Shown: one piece after another, positions 44,570 through 53,796 of the stretch
Layout: every line of letters begins with the position of its first letter
Numbering within the stretch: the stretch's first letter is position 1
Assembly: GCA_030652995.1 (NCBI GenBank)
Contig: JAUSAG010000011.1
Location: 1 to 64,000, forward strand
Source: Methylotenera sp.
GTDB taxonomy: Bacteria; Pseudomonadota; Gammaproteobacteria; Burkholderiales; Methylophilaceae
DNA: 64,000 nucleotides
Direction of reading: 5' to 3'
The notes under the pieces: model-generated
Databases searched by the model: none
The model's input: the letters and a program-made list of their open reading frames with translations, nothing else
What the model was told of the DNA's origin: nothing
Program-made: the position numbers and the translations under genes

Positions 44570-45970
44570 ATGAATTTCACTCAGTTTTTGCTTATCTTGA
44601 AAGCGCGATTCAAGATTATTCTGATTACGTTTGGTCTGACCGTATTAACAGCGATAGTGGTCAGCCTAATGTTGCCAAAATCTTATACAGCAACGACATC
44701 GCTAGTGCTTAATTACAAAGGCATGGATCCAGTCACGGGTTTGGCGTTGCCTGCACAGTTAATGCCAGGTTATATGGCTACCCAAATTGACATCATTACA
44801 AGTCGTAATGTTGCTATGAAAGTGGTAGATCAACTTAGATTCACTGAAAGTGAAGCTGCAAAAGAGCAGTTTAATAAAGCCACTAAAGGTGTTGGTGATA
44901 TTCGTGCATGGTTTGCTGATTTGTTGTTGCAAAATCTGGATGTAAAACCATCACGCGAAAGTAGTGTGATAGAAATTTCATTTAGTGGTTCAGACCCCGA
45001 TTTTGCAGCTGCTGTCGCTAACACCTTTGCGAGCGCATATCAGCAAACTAATATTCAACTTAAGGTCGAGCCCGCACAAAAAGCAGCTGAGTTTTTAGGT
45101 GAGCAGACAAAAACTTTACGTGAAAATCTTGAGGCGGCTCAAGCAAGGCTATCAAAATATCAACAGGAAAAAGGATTGACCAGTGTTATGGGCAATCTGG
45201 ACGTGGAAAGTGCACGCCTGAATGACCTGTCTTCTCAGTTGGTGATGGCTCAATCGCAAACATATGAAGCAACTTCTCGGCAGCAGCGTACTCGCGGTAA
45301 TGGCGATGAGTCTCCAGACGTTGCAGCAAACCCAGTGGTGCAAAATTTAAAAATTGATATTGTGCGTTCAGAGTCCAAGCTTTCTGAGTTGTCACAGCGC
45401 GTAGGTTTAAGCCATCCGCAATATCAGTCTGCTCAGGCTGAGTTAAGTAAACTTAAGAGTCAATTGTTAGAAGAAACAGCTAAGGCTACCCGTACTATTG
45501 GTGGCACGGCGCATATTCATCAGCAACGTGAATCTGAAATCAGAGCTGCACTAGCTGCACAAAAAGCCAAAGTCTTAGAGTTAAACCTCTCACGAGACCA
45601 GCAATCCGTGCAACAACGTGATGTTGAAAATGCACAGCGAGCATTGGATGCAGCAAGTCAGCGTCTCACTCAAACCACGCTTGAAGGCAACGTGAATCAA
45701 ACGGATATTGCTGTGCTCAACCCGGCGATTGCGCCACAAAATCATTCAAGCCCAAAAATCATGCTGAACATTTTGTTGTCAATTTTCTTGGGTACGATGC
45801 TTGGCGTTGGCTTCGGCTTGATTGCCGAGATGATGGATAGACGAATTCGCAGTCGAGAAGATATCAGTGAACTGCTAGAAATACCTGTTTTTGCCGTGAT
45901 TCAAGATAACACCAATCGTGGAGGTAATCGATTTATGGGTTTCTCTCGCAATCTGTTTAAAGCGGCTTAA
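44570..45970 (+). CDS. epsF: EpsF chain-length determinant (Wzz/PCP type)
   Basis: 466 residues: N-terminal Wzz domain with a first membrane helix (about 14-36) and YTATTSLVLNYKGMDPVTGL, a long periplasmic coiled coil (about 170-370, QTKTLRENLEAAQARLSKYQ), and a second membrane helix (about 398-420). The short cytoplasmic tail (DRRIRSREDISELLEIPVFA) contacts EpsG. It controls chain length with the tyrosine-kinase-like EpsG. It begins eight bases after epsE. Confidence 0.92.
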   Translation: MNFTQFLLILKARFKIILITFGLTVLTAIVVSLMLPKSYTATTSLVLNYKGMDPVTGLALPAQLMPGYMATQIDIITSRNVAMKVVDQLRFTESEAAKEQFNKATKGVGDIRAWFADLLLQNLDVKPSRESSVIEISFSGSDPDFAAAVANTFASAYQQTNIQLKVEPAQKAAEFLGEQTKTLRENLEAAQARLSKYQQEKGLTSVMGNLDVESARLNDLSSQLVMAQSQTYEATSRQQRTRGNGDESPDVAANPVVQNLKIDIVRSESKLSELSQRVGLSHPQYQSAQAELSKLKSQLLEETAKATRTIGGTAHIHQQRESEIRAALAAQKAKVLELNLSRDQQSVQQRDVENAQRALDAASQRLTQTTLEGNVNQTDIAVLNPAIAPQNHSSPKIMLNILLSIFLGTMLGVGFGLIAEMMDRRIRSREDISELLEIPVFAVIQDNTNRGGNRFMGFSRNLFKAA

Positions 45971-45980
45971 GGAAATATCC

Positions 45981-46862
45981 ATGCAAAATACCATGCACAC
46001 TCAATTAGATACCCCTGTAGCAACCAACCCCGCGCGTGAAAGCTCTATTGGCAGGTTGCTGCTGCATCTCGGAAAAATCACCCCCGCAGATGCTGAAAAT
46101 ATTTTATTCGCGCAGCAGAAGCAGGGTTTGCGTTTTGGTGATGCAGCTTTAAAGCTAGGGCTTATCACTGAGGCTGATATTCGTCAGGTGTTGGCGTTGC
46201 AATTTGATTACCCGTACTTACAAGCTGGCCAGGGTAACTACAACGCTAAACTTGTTGCGGCTTACCAGCCTTTTACCCAACAGGTAGAAGCTTTGCGTGC
46301 GCTTCGTAGCCAGCTCATGATGCGATGGTTCAGTGAAGGGTACAAATCACTCGCGATTGTGAGTGCTAATGGTGATGAAGGTAGCAGTTATCTTGCCGCA
46401 AATCTTGCCATCGTATTCTCGCAATTGGGCGAGCGAACATTATTAGTTGATGCCAACTTACGTAATCCTAGCCAACACAGCATTTTCAATCTGAAAGAAA
46501 ATCGTGGTTTGTCAGATATTCTAGCTGGACGCGCCAGTTTAGATATTGCCACCAGGGTTGAGTCTTTTGTTGATCTTTCAGTATTAGGTGCAGGTACGCT
46601 GCCACCAAATCCGCAAGAATTATTAAGTAGAGCGACCTTCACTGATTTTATGAATCAGGCCATTGGTCAATACGATGTTGTACTAGTGGATACCACTCCC
46701 GCAGCTATTACTGCCGATGCACAGGCTACTGTAGCGCGCTGTGGTGGTGCGCTACTGGTTTCAAGACTCAATCACACGCGCCTTTCTGACTTAACTGCAG
46801 TGCGAGACCAAATATCTTTGACGGGCGCTCAAATTGTCGGTGCTGTTATTAACGACTTCTAG
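45981..46862 (+). CDS. epsG: EpsG, chain-length tyrosine-kinase-like ATPase with degenerate Walker A
   Basis: 293 residues from ATG 45981 (Shine-Dalgarno AAGGAAA). An MshEN-like N-domain (about 14-80, RLLLHLGKITPADAENILFA) is followed by a BY-kinase/ParA-like domain: SANGDEGSSYLAANLAIVFS in place of Walker A, LVDANLRNPS for Walker A', LSVLGAGTLPPNPQELLS and YDVVLVDTTPAA (Walker B). The invariant Walker A lysine and the second Asp of the A' motif are missing, and there is no C-terminal tyrosine cluster. It may act as a nucleotide-sensing or structural partner of EpsF instead of an active kinase. Confidence 0.88.
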   Translation: MQNTMHTQLDTPVATNPARESSIGRLLLHLGKITPADAENILFAQQKQGLRFGDAALKLGLITEADIRQVLALQFDYPYLQAGQGNYNAKLVAAYQPFTQQVEALRALRSQLMMRWFSEGYKSLAIVSANGDEGSSYLAANLAIVFSQLGERTLLVDANLRNPSQHSIFNLKENRGLSDILAGRASLDIATRVESFVDLSVLGAGTLPPNPQELLSRATFTDFMNQAIGQYDVVLVDTTPAAITADAQATVARCGGALLVSRLNHTRLSDLTAVRDQISLTGAQIVGAVINDF

Positions 46863-46871
46863 GTGTTTAAT

Positions 46872-47777
46872 ATGTCTAGTACAACTTTTAATCAGCGTAA
46901 CGAATTGTCAGCCAAGCTTGCTGAATGGTGGCCAATTCTACTCGGCCTCATCGCGCTTTATATACCCACTTATTACGCGTTAAGCACAACGCTTTGGGGT
47001 AACGATGATCAAGCGCATGGCCCAATCGTACTTATGGTGGTGCTGTTTTTATTTTGGCAAAATCGTGAAACTTTAAAACCTAATCCAAGTATTAAAACAT
47101 GGCCAATACTAGGTAGTTTTAGTCTAGGTTTTGGCTTACTTTGTTATATGTTAGGCCGATCACAAGATATCTTCCTGCTAGATATCGGCTCTCAGATTCC
47201 AGTGTTGGCTGGCATATTGTTGCTAACGCGTGGCATGCCGGCACTCAAAGCGATGTGGTTTCCATTGTTCTTTATTCTTTTCATGATTCCGTTGCCGGGT
47301 ATCTTGGTAGATGCCATTACGCTACCAATGAAAATGGCTGTTTCTTATGTGGCAGAAAGTGTACTTTTTTGGTTTGGTTACCCAATTGCACGTGCTGGTG
47401 TAATTCTGCAAATTGGGCAGTATCAGTTGTTGGTTGCTGATGCCTGTGCCGGCATGCACACATTAGTATCCCTCGAGGCTTTAGGTTTGCTTTATCTGAA
47501 TCTGGTTAAACATAACTCGCTTTTTCGTAATATCACGCTTGCGGTATTGATTATCCCAATTTCTTTCACAGCCAACGTCATACGCGTTATGGTGCTTACC
47601 TTAGTCACCTATTATTTTGGCGATGAAGCAGGGCAGGGTTTCGTACATGGCTTTGCTGGCATGGTGTTGTTTGTAGTAGCCTTAGTGTTAATTATGGGTG
47701 TTGACTCGTTTCTTCAATATTTCGTAAATAAACGGCGTAATCACAATGTCTTAACTGATGCGAAAGTAGCTCAATGA
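46872..47777 (+). CDS. xrtB: exosortase B (EpsH/XrtB)
   Basis: 301 residues from ATG 46872 (GTG 46863 possible), about eight membrane helices. The exosortase catalytic residues are visible: Cys192 in VADACAGMHTLVSLEALG, Arg238 in ANVIRVMVLTLV, His259 in GQGFVHGFAGMVLF, and the earlier FFILFMIPLPG motif. It cleaves PEP-CTERM tails at the inner membrane and probably transfers the protein to an acceptor. Likely substrates are the four PEP-CTERM proteins in this window. Confidence 0.93.
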   Translation: MSSTTFNQRNELSAKLAEWWPILLGLIALYIPTYYALSTTLWGNDDQAHGPIVLMVVLFLFWQNRETLKPNPSIKTWPILGSFSLGFGLLCYMLGRSQDIFLLDIGSQIPVLAGILLLTRGMPALKAMWFPLFFILFMIPLPGILVDAITLPMKMAVSYVAESVLFWFGYPIARAGVILQIGQYQLLVADACAGMHTLVSLEALGLLYLNLVKHNSLFRNITLAVLIIPISFTANVIRVMVLTLVTYYFGDEAGQGFVHGFAGMVLFVVALVLIMGVDSFLQYFVNKRRNHNVLTDAKVAQ

Positions 47778-48466
47778 TGCGCTTTGAAAATGTAAAAGTT
47801 AAAAATGTATTGGCTGGACTTGTAATGATTCTTGCTGCTGGTTTGGCTGTTGCAATGACGCCTACGTATAGAATTGCGGATCAAGGCCCAGCAGTGAATC
47901 TAGAAAAAATTATTCCAGCACGCTTCGGTGATTGGGCCGTAGACGAAAAAATATTCTACCAGCAGGTAAGTCCAGAAGTAAAAGCTTCACTTGATAAAAT
48001 CTATACGCAAGTACTGACTAGAACCTATTTGAATAGTCAGGGCTATCGAATCATGGTTTCAATTCCTTACGGGGCGAATCAGTCTGATGGGTTATCTGCC
48101 CATGACCCTGAAGGTTGTTACCCTGCTCAGGGGTTTCAAATAATGTCTAAAAGTAAAGACGTGTTACATACGGAAGTTGGTGATATCCCTGTGCGTAGAA
48201 TGGAGGCTGTGAGTGGCATGCGTAACGAACTGGTCACTTATTGGTTTACGGTTGGAAGTTATGCGGTCAACAACGATTGGGAGCGCAAAAAAGCGCAGAT
48301 GCGTTATTCGATTAAAGGTCAGATTCCTGATGGCCTATTGTTCAGGGCATCCTCAATTGATGACAATACGCAAGAGGCTTACCGGATTCAAGGTTTGTTT
48401 ATTCAGGAGATGGTGAAAGCGTTATCACCTGAATATCGTGCAAGAGTTACTGGGCTGTCATATTAG
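47774..48466 (+). CDS. epsI: EpsI, exosortase-associated protein (B type)
   Basis: 230 residues: one N-terminal membrane helix (about 12-30), then a periplasmic domain with RFGDWAVDEKIFYQQVSPEV, a tyrosine-rich strand (VLTRTYLNSQGYRIMVSIPY), and HDPEGCYPAQGFQI with the conserved cysteine. EpsI-family proteins directly follow exosortases and are sometimes fused to them; the exact step is not known. ATGA overlap with xrtB. Confidence 0.92.
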   Translation: MMRFENVKVKNVLAGLVMILAAGLAVAMTPTYRIADQGPAVNLEKIIPARFGDWAVDEKIFYQQVSPEVKASLDKIYTQVLTRTYLNSQGYRIMVSIPYGANQSDGLSAHDPEGCYPAQGFQIMSKSKDVLHTEVGDIPVRRMEAVSGMRNELVTYWFTVGSYAVNNDWERKKAQMRYSIKGQIPDGLLFRASSIDDNTQEAYRIQGLFIQEMVKALSPEYRARVTGLSY

Positions 48467-48535
48467 CGTAACTCGTTGTTTCTAATATAGCCGTTGAACT
48501 CAGCATAATTTACACAAAAATAATATAAGAATTGC

Positions 48536-50089
48536 ATGCACACCAACCCTTACACTAAAGATAATGCAAGACAAGGCGCTTTGCACTATCTGATGGGTAG
48601 AGGTGCAGCGGGGATTGCTGGCTTTTTAACAGTTATCCTTTTGGTGCGGTTTATGGATGTACAAAACTACGCTGCTTACACTGCGCTAAGCGGCTTGGTG
48701 GCATTGTGCGGCGTTTTGTCAGCCTTAGGAATGGAGCGGGTCATTTCACGCTACGTACCAGAAGGCAGGCTTTATCGCACAACAAATGAGCTTGGTCGAT
48801 TTGTCTGGATCACTAGCGCAATAAGATTTATTGCCGGATTGCTAGTGACATTAGTACTTTATCTTTTATGGCCTGCAATAGACCGATTTTTAGTTGTTTC
48901 AGATTTTAAATTTTTCTCCATCGCGCTAGCGTGTTTTATCGTTGCTGAAGTGATGTTTCAGCATTTCTCTTCTGTCTTGCAAGCACTCGTCATGCAAAAA
49001 AAGCTCACTCAGCTACTGATTATTCAATGGGCTGGCAGGTTAGTTTTGATCGCAGTTTTTGTTTTTATGAACGCGTTAATCAGCTGGGAAAATGCTTTGT
49101 GGGTATTCGCAATACCAGAAGTTATTGGCGTAGTCTGCTTTATTGTAGTCATCAAGCGTCATTTGCATAGCTTATCTAATCCAGTCCAATCAGAAGCTAC
49201 TAAAGCACATTGGCCTAATTGGGGTAATGTGACCGATGTAGGGATGCATAATTACGGCTTCACTCTACTGGCTGCGCCGCCACAAGGGTATTTCATGAAA
49301 TTACTGACTTCGGCTTATCTTTCTGCTGAAGTTGTGGCAGCGTATGGGTTTTTTATAAGCATTGCAGAAAAAGCTCGGCAATATATTCCACTACACTTCT
49401 TTTATGGCTTGTTGGAGCCAATCATGGTTGCCAGCTATCTTAAAGATCGTGATTTTTCCGCCTTAAGTCAGCGTTGCCAATTGCTTTACAAATCCAATTT
49501 ATTATTAATGGTTCCAGCAATTGCTTGGGTAGCTGTGGCGGGAGACCCAATTGTTGGCTTGATGACAGGTGGAAAATTTCAGGGATTGTCTTGGATATTG
49601 TTGCTCGTTATGGTGCAACTCACTATAGGTAGTCATGTGGTGCTTTTGCAGCTCATTCTTAATTCTCTTGAAAAAAGTAAGCTTCTCATTAGCGCCAGCT
49701 TGGTTGCACTGCCTATCATGTTAATTGCCATGGCGATGGCTGTTACTTTATCTCCAGTTTGGCTGCTTGGAGCACCTGTCATTTTTTCACTTGCTATGAA
49801 TTTATATATAGTCCTGCAGCTTGCTGTTACACAGTATTCATATCAGCCATCCTTGAAGATGCTAGGTGGCGTGACCATTTCTGGATTAATAGCATTTTCG
49901 ATGATAGAAATATTAAGTTTTGCCATTCCATTTGAAGGTACGCAGCTTGTTATCGCGATAGTCGGACTAATAGGCGTCATTACTATTTACGGAGTATTAA
50001 TCTGGCTAACGAAAAGCATTAATCAGTCCGAGATTGAACTCGTTAAAAACATTCTTTTCAATATTCGACGATCTAAAGCGAGTGCATAG
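48536..50089 (+). CDS. polysaccharide flippase (Wzx/MATE-superfamily)
   Basis: 517 residues with about 12-14 membrane helices from end to end and few long loops. The start (ALHYLMGRGAAGIAGFLTVI; RFMDVQNYAAYTALSG) is typical of polysaccharide transport proteins. It would move the lipid-linked repeat unit to the periplasmic face. Starts 69 bases after epsI and overlaps the next gene by one base. Confidence 0.85.
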   Translation: MHTNPYTKDNARQGALHYLMGRGAAGIAGFLTVILLVRFMDVQNYAAYTALSGLVALCGVLSALGMERVISRYVPEGRLYRTTNELGRFVWITSAIRFIAGLLVTLVLYLLWPAIDRFLVVSDFKFFSIALACFIVAEVMFQHFSSVLQALVMQKKLTQLLIIQWAGRLVLIAVFVFMNALISWENALWVFAIPEVIGVVCFIVVIKRHLHSLSNPVQSEATKAHWPNWGNVTDVGMHNYGFTLLAAPPQGYFMKLLTSAYLSAEVVAAYGFFISIAEKARQYIPLHFFYGLLEPIMVASYLKDRDFSALSQRCQLLYKSNLLLMVPAIAWVAVAGDPIVGLMTGGKFQGLSWILLLVMVQLTIGSHVVLLQLILNSLEKSKLLISASLVALPIMLIAMAMAVTLSPVWLLGAPVIFSLAMNLYIVLQLAVTQYSYQPSLKMLGGVTISGLIAFSMIEILSFAIPFEGTQLVIAIVGLIGVITIYGVLIWLTKSINQSEIELVKNILFNIRRSKASA

Positions 50090-51165
50090 TGCAAACAACC
50101 ATTCAAACCAACGTAGCCTCGACTGATACTGCTGATGATTTATGGGGTGGGCGGCAACTGATTGATGCATTGCAGGCCAAGGCGAGGGAGATTTTGGATT
50201 CTTTTATCCCAGCAAATGTTTCTATTGCATTGTTGGATTATCCAAATAATCCAAATGTTGGCGACAGTTTGATTTGGTTGGGGGAAATTGCCTATCTTAA
50301 TTCACGAAATATTAAACCTAGTTACGTGTGCGATGTTCGAAATTACAATGCAAACATACTTTCTAAAGCGATATGTAAAGATTCGATCATATTACTGCAA
50401 GGAGGTGGTAATTTTGGAACTCTTTGGCCAGAAGTGCATGAGTTTCGCTTACGAGTACTGAGCGATTTCCCTAATAACAGAGTGATTCAGTTGCCGCAGT
50501 CTATTCATTTTGACAACCTTTCTGCCATTCAGGAAACTGCAAAGGCTGTATCTGATCATAAAAACTTTACATTGCTAGTTCGAGATCAACCTAGCTTTGA
50601 TTTTGCATCAAAATACTTTGAATGCAAAGTAGTTTTGTGCCCTGATATGGCATTTTTTATTGGCGCCATCAACTCAAAACCATCACCTTCTTTAGATCGT
50701 TTTATCCTCTCAAGAACTGATCACGAGAAAAATAATAACTGGGTGAATGACCTTCCTACAGTAAAGAAAAATTATAAAGTTGCATATAGTGACTGGTTAC
50801 AGGCTAGCTGGCATGAGCGAATTGTAGGTCGCATAGAGCGGCATACCGCATGGATTAGAAAAGTCGTTGATCCACATAATCAGACTTTACTTTTGCTCTG
50901 GACACATTTGGCAAAGTTACGACTCAATAGAGGAAAAGGTTTGCTGGAAGAAGGGCGGGTAATTATTTCCGATAGACTTCATGTTCATATTCTTTCTATC
51001 TTATTAAATAAACCTCACGTATTAATTGATAACGCAAATAAAAAAATAAGTAGTTTGCATGAAGCTTGGACGAAACAATACCTTGGAGTTAATTTTGTAA
51101 AAAATATAAAAGAAGCATTTTCTGCTGCTGATCGCTTTGACTCAATATCTGATAAAAGGCGCTAA
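50089..51165 (+). CDS. polysaccharide pyruvyl transferase family protein
   Basis: 358 residues from GTG 50089. Family motifs: LDYPNNPNVGDSLIWLGE near 42-60, ILLQGGGNFGTLWPE (glycine loop near 100), VIQLPQSIHF, LVRDQPSFDF, CPDMAFFIG, and late RVIISDRLHVHILSILL (near 303). Members add a ketal pyruvate from phosphoenolpyruvate to a sugar, giving an acidic polymer. This suggests the exopolysaccharide carries pyruvyl groups. Confidence 0.85.
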   Translation: MQTTIQTNVASTDTADDLWGGRQLIDALQAKAREILDSFIPANVSIALLDYPNNPNVGDSLIWLGEIAYLNSRNIKPSYVCDVRNYNANILSKAICKDSIILLQGGGNFGTLWPEVHEFRLRVLSDFPNNRVIQLPQSIHFDNLSAIQETAKAVSDHKNFTLLVRDQPSFDFASKYFECKVVLCPDMAFFIGAINSKPSPSLDRFILSRTDHEKNNNWVNDLPTVKKNYKVAYSDWLQASWHERIVGRIERHTAWIRKVVDPHNQTLLLLWTHLAKLRLNRGKGLLEEGRVIISDRLHVHILSILLNKPHVLIDNANKKISSLHEAWTKQYLGVNFVKNIKEAFSAADRFDSISDKRR

Positions 51166-51178
51166 GGTATACAGTGAT

Positions 51179-52321
51179 ATGACTTTAAATATTTCAAGAA
51201 ACTGTATTGTTGTAACTTGCTTTTCCGAAAATCAGCCCGGTTATCTGGATTTTTCTTATCGAATCCACGCGCTTGCTAAGCACTATAAACTTACGATTAT
51301 CAGTCAAGATTCTCTGACTCAGCCTGAGTTAGTTATTGCAGACGCAAAGTATCAGGCTATGGGGCGAAAAAATGGAAAATACGGTTGGCTGAATTATTTG
51401 TATAAATGTGCAGTTTACGCGCGTCAGCATCAACCTGATTTGCTGGTTTTACTTCATTCAAGTGCGTCACCAATAGCGTTGTTGGTTGGAAAGATTCCAA
51501 CCTGTCTTTATTGGAATGAACATCCAACTAATCTTGTCCACCTTCCAGCAGGGTTTTCTCCAATTCGATATTTGTTAGCGTTGCTTTCTCATTGGCTGGT
51601 TTTTTTGGGTGCAAGGCATACAGATGTCGTTATGCCTATTGGTGAAGAGCATTATGCCGATTTACTTGCTAATGGCTGTGAAAAGACTGCAGTCAGGTTA
51701 ACTTACATGGGTGTTTCAGATGGGTTTTCAGGATGTGCTGTGAAAAAGCGAACACATTCTGATTGTATGCAATTGATTTATATAGGTACAGTAAGTGCGC
51801 CACGAGGGCGAGATGTAATGCTTGAGGGAGTAGCCGAGGCTATTCGTCGAGGATTCCTAGTGCATTTAACAATTGTAGGAGCTGGGCATGACCAAGTGTC
51901 TTACTGTAATGAAAGATTAGCTGATTTAAATATTCGCGATCATGTCACCTTGATAGGACGTGTTTCTGGCAGTGAAATTCCAAATTTATTATCAAAAGCT
52001 GATATGGGAATTTGTCTGTGGGAAGATAAGCCGTGGTGGCGCTTTAATCCACCAACCAAGCTGTTTGAGTATCTCGTCGCTGGCCTTCCCGTTATTGCGA
52101 GTGATATCAGAACACATACACGATATGTTAAAAACTGCGAAAACGGTCTTATTTTTGAGTATGGGGCTGCTGGGTTTGCCTATGCAATAGGCGAGGTTTT
52201 TTTAAACCCCGGCAGGCTCAGTACAATGAAAATTAATGCCTTTCAATCTGGTCAACAGTACCTGTGGAGCAGAATTGAACCTACTTTTATGAGCCACATA
52301 GCCGCTACGGTGAAAATATGA
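51179..52321 (+). CDS. glycosyltransferase (GT4-type, GT-B fold) 1
   Basis: 380 residues from ATG 51179, which matches the domain start (NISRNCIVVTCFSENQPGYL); a TTG at 51137 inside the previous gene is less likely. The C-terminal Rossmann half shows LIYIGTVSAPRGRDVMLEGV, VTLIGRVSGSEIPNLLSKAD and FNPPTKLFEYLVAGLPVIAS, the nucleotide-sugar binding region. Adds one sugar of the repeat; specificity unknown. ATGA overlap with the next gene. Confidence 0.85.
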   Translation: MTLNISRNCIVVTCFSENQPGYLDFSYRIHALAKHYKLTIISQDSLTQPELVIADAKYQAMGRKNGKYGWLNYLYKCAVYARQHQPDLLVLLHSSASPIALLVGKIPTCLYWNEHPTNLVHLPAGFSPIRYLLALLSHWLVFLGARHTDVVMPIGEEHYADLLANGCEKTAVRLTYMGVSDGFSGCAVKKRTHSDCMQLIYIGTVSAPRGRDVMLEGVAEAIRRGFLVHLTIVGAGHDQVSYCNERLADLNIRDHVTLIGRVSGSEIPNLLSKADMGICLWEDKPWWRFNPPTKLFEYLVAGLPVIASDIRTHTRYVKNCENGLIFEYGAAGFAYAIGEVFLNPGRLSTMKINAFQSGQQYLWSRIEPTFMSHIAATVKI

Positions 52322-53796
52322 GTTTAAATACCTTTGCATTAGCAAAATCAAAGGGATTAGTGCTTAAAGTTCTTATTGCCATTTTTGTTGCATTTTCGGC
52401 ATTTGTTTTTGGCTTAATGGCAGTTAGTGCAAATCCCATCATGATTGGCTTAGCCGTTGGTTTGGTTGGAGGCTCATTTTTAATAGCGGCCCCTAAATTT
52501 TCGGTTTACTTGTTATTAGGCGTTGGTCTAGTAATGGGTGCGTTGATTTCATTCGCAGGGCCAGTTTTTGGTAAGCTACCATGGGGATTGTCTTTGTTAG
52601 GGATGTTGCTTTTTGTACCGGTTTTTCTAGCGATTGTTATGAAAAATCATGGAAAAATTCCCCTGTTTATATGGCTTGCAATCATTTTTATGGGCTATGC
52701 ACTGGTTGTTACATTTGTAGGTTGGGATTCATTTACTGAAGCGCTTGCTGGGTTTAAACGATATTTTCAGGCTTATGGTTTGCTATTGGCACTGGCCTTT
52801 CTACCTTTTGCTAAAGATGATTTTAACAAATGGCAAAAACTGCTATTGGCAATCGCGTTGCTTCAATTTCCTTTTGCGCTCTACGAATTGCTGGTTTTGG
52901 TACCTCAGCGAGGGGGGCTATCTACCGCTAGTTATACGACAGATGTTGTTGCAGGCACTTTTGGTGCAAATCTTGAAGGCGGAAGTCCTGGAATTATTAT
53001 GGCAGTATTCTTGCTGATAACTTTTGCTTTTGTCTTTTCCCGTTTGAGAAGCGGTTTAATAAACACTAAAGCTGCATACATACTCTCAGCTTTTCTGCTG
53101 CTACCACTTGGTATGGGTGAGAGCAAAATCGTTGTTTTTCTGCTACCTATGGTTTGGCTATCGCTTATGCGACACGATATCGTTCGTGCGCCTATTAAGT
53201 ATTTTCCGGCATTACTTGCTGGCGGGCTGATTACCACAATATTTGGTTATGTTTACGTGTCATTAATCATGGACAGTACGCTTTCAGAGGTGGTTGAAGC
53301 CACAATTAGTTATAACTTTGCAGATGCTGGCTATGGCATGTTTTATTTGAATAGAACTACTGTGCTTAGCTTTTGGTGGGCTAATCAAGGCATGCATGAT
53401 CCCATGAATTTTTTCTTTGGTAATGGGTTAGGAAGCGCCTTTTTAGGGCAAATATCTGGCCATATTGGTATGAAATATCCGCGCTATGGTATTGATCTAA
53501 CCGCTGCATCAACATTGTTATGGGATTTAGGTTTAATAGGACTTATATTATTTACAGCCGTTTTTATTAGTGCGTGGAAAGTTGCAGGTAAGTTGTTTAA
53601 GGAAAGCAATGATGTTTCAGTTAAGGCTGATGCACTGGCAATACAAGCGGCAATCTCACTTTTTCTAGTGCTAATTATCTACTCGCAAGATATTGTAAAT
53701 CTTATTGCACTAGAAATTATCTATTCGTTTGTATTGGGCTATCTAGCCTATCTATACAGAGTACATTTTAGAAGTAGTAAGGCTGCAATCTCATGA
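52318..53796 (+). CDS. O-antigen ligase/polymerase-like membrane protein
   Basis: 492 residues with about 11-12 membrane helices and one longer periplasmic loop (about 305-375, TLSEVVEATISYNFADAGYG, LSFWWANQGMHDPMNFFFGN). No single diagnostic motif is clear. Topology plus location among glycosyltransferases and beside the flippase suggest Wzy/WaaL-type polymerisation of the repeat. A generic membrane protein remains possible. Confidence 0.65.
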   Translation: MSLNTFALAKSKGLVLKVLIAIFVAFSAFVFGLMAVSANPIMIGLAVGLVGGSFLIAAPKFSVYLLLGVGLVMGALISFAGPVFGKLPWGLSLLGMLLFVPVFLAIVMKNHGKIPLFIWLAIIFMGYALVVTFVGWDSFTEALAGFKRYFQAYGLLLALAFLPFAKDDFNKWQKLLLAIALLQFPFALYELLVLVPQRGGLSTASYTTDVVAGTFGANLEGGSPGIIMAVFLLITFAFVFSRLRSGLINTKAAYILSAFLLLPLGMGESKIVVFLLPMVWLSLMRHDIVRAPIKYFPALLAGGLITTIFGYVYVSLIMDSTLSEVVEATISYNFADAGYGMFYLNRTTVLSFWWANQGMHDPMNFFFGNGLGSAFLGQISGHIGMKYPRYGIDLTAASTLLWDLGLIGLILFTAVFISAWKVAGKLFKESNDVSVKADALAIQAAISLFLVLIIYSQDIVNLIALEIIYSFVLGYLAYLYRVHFRSSKAAIS

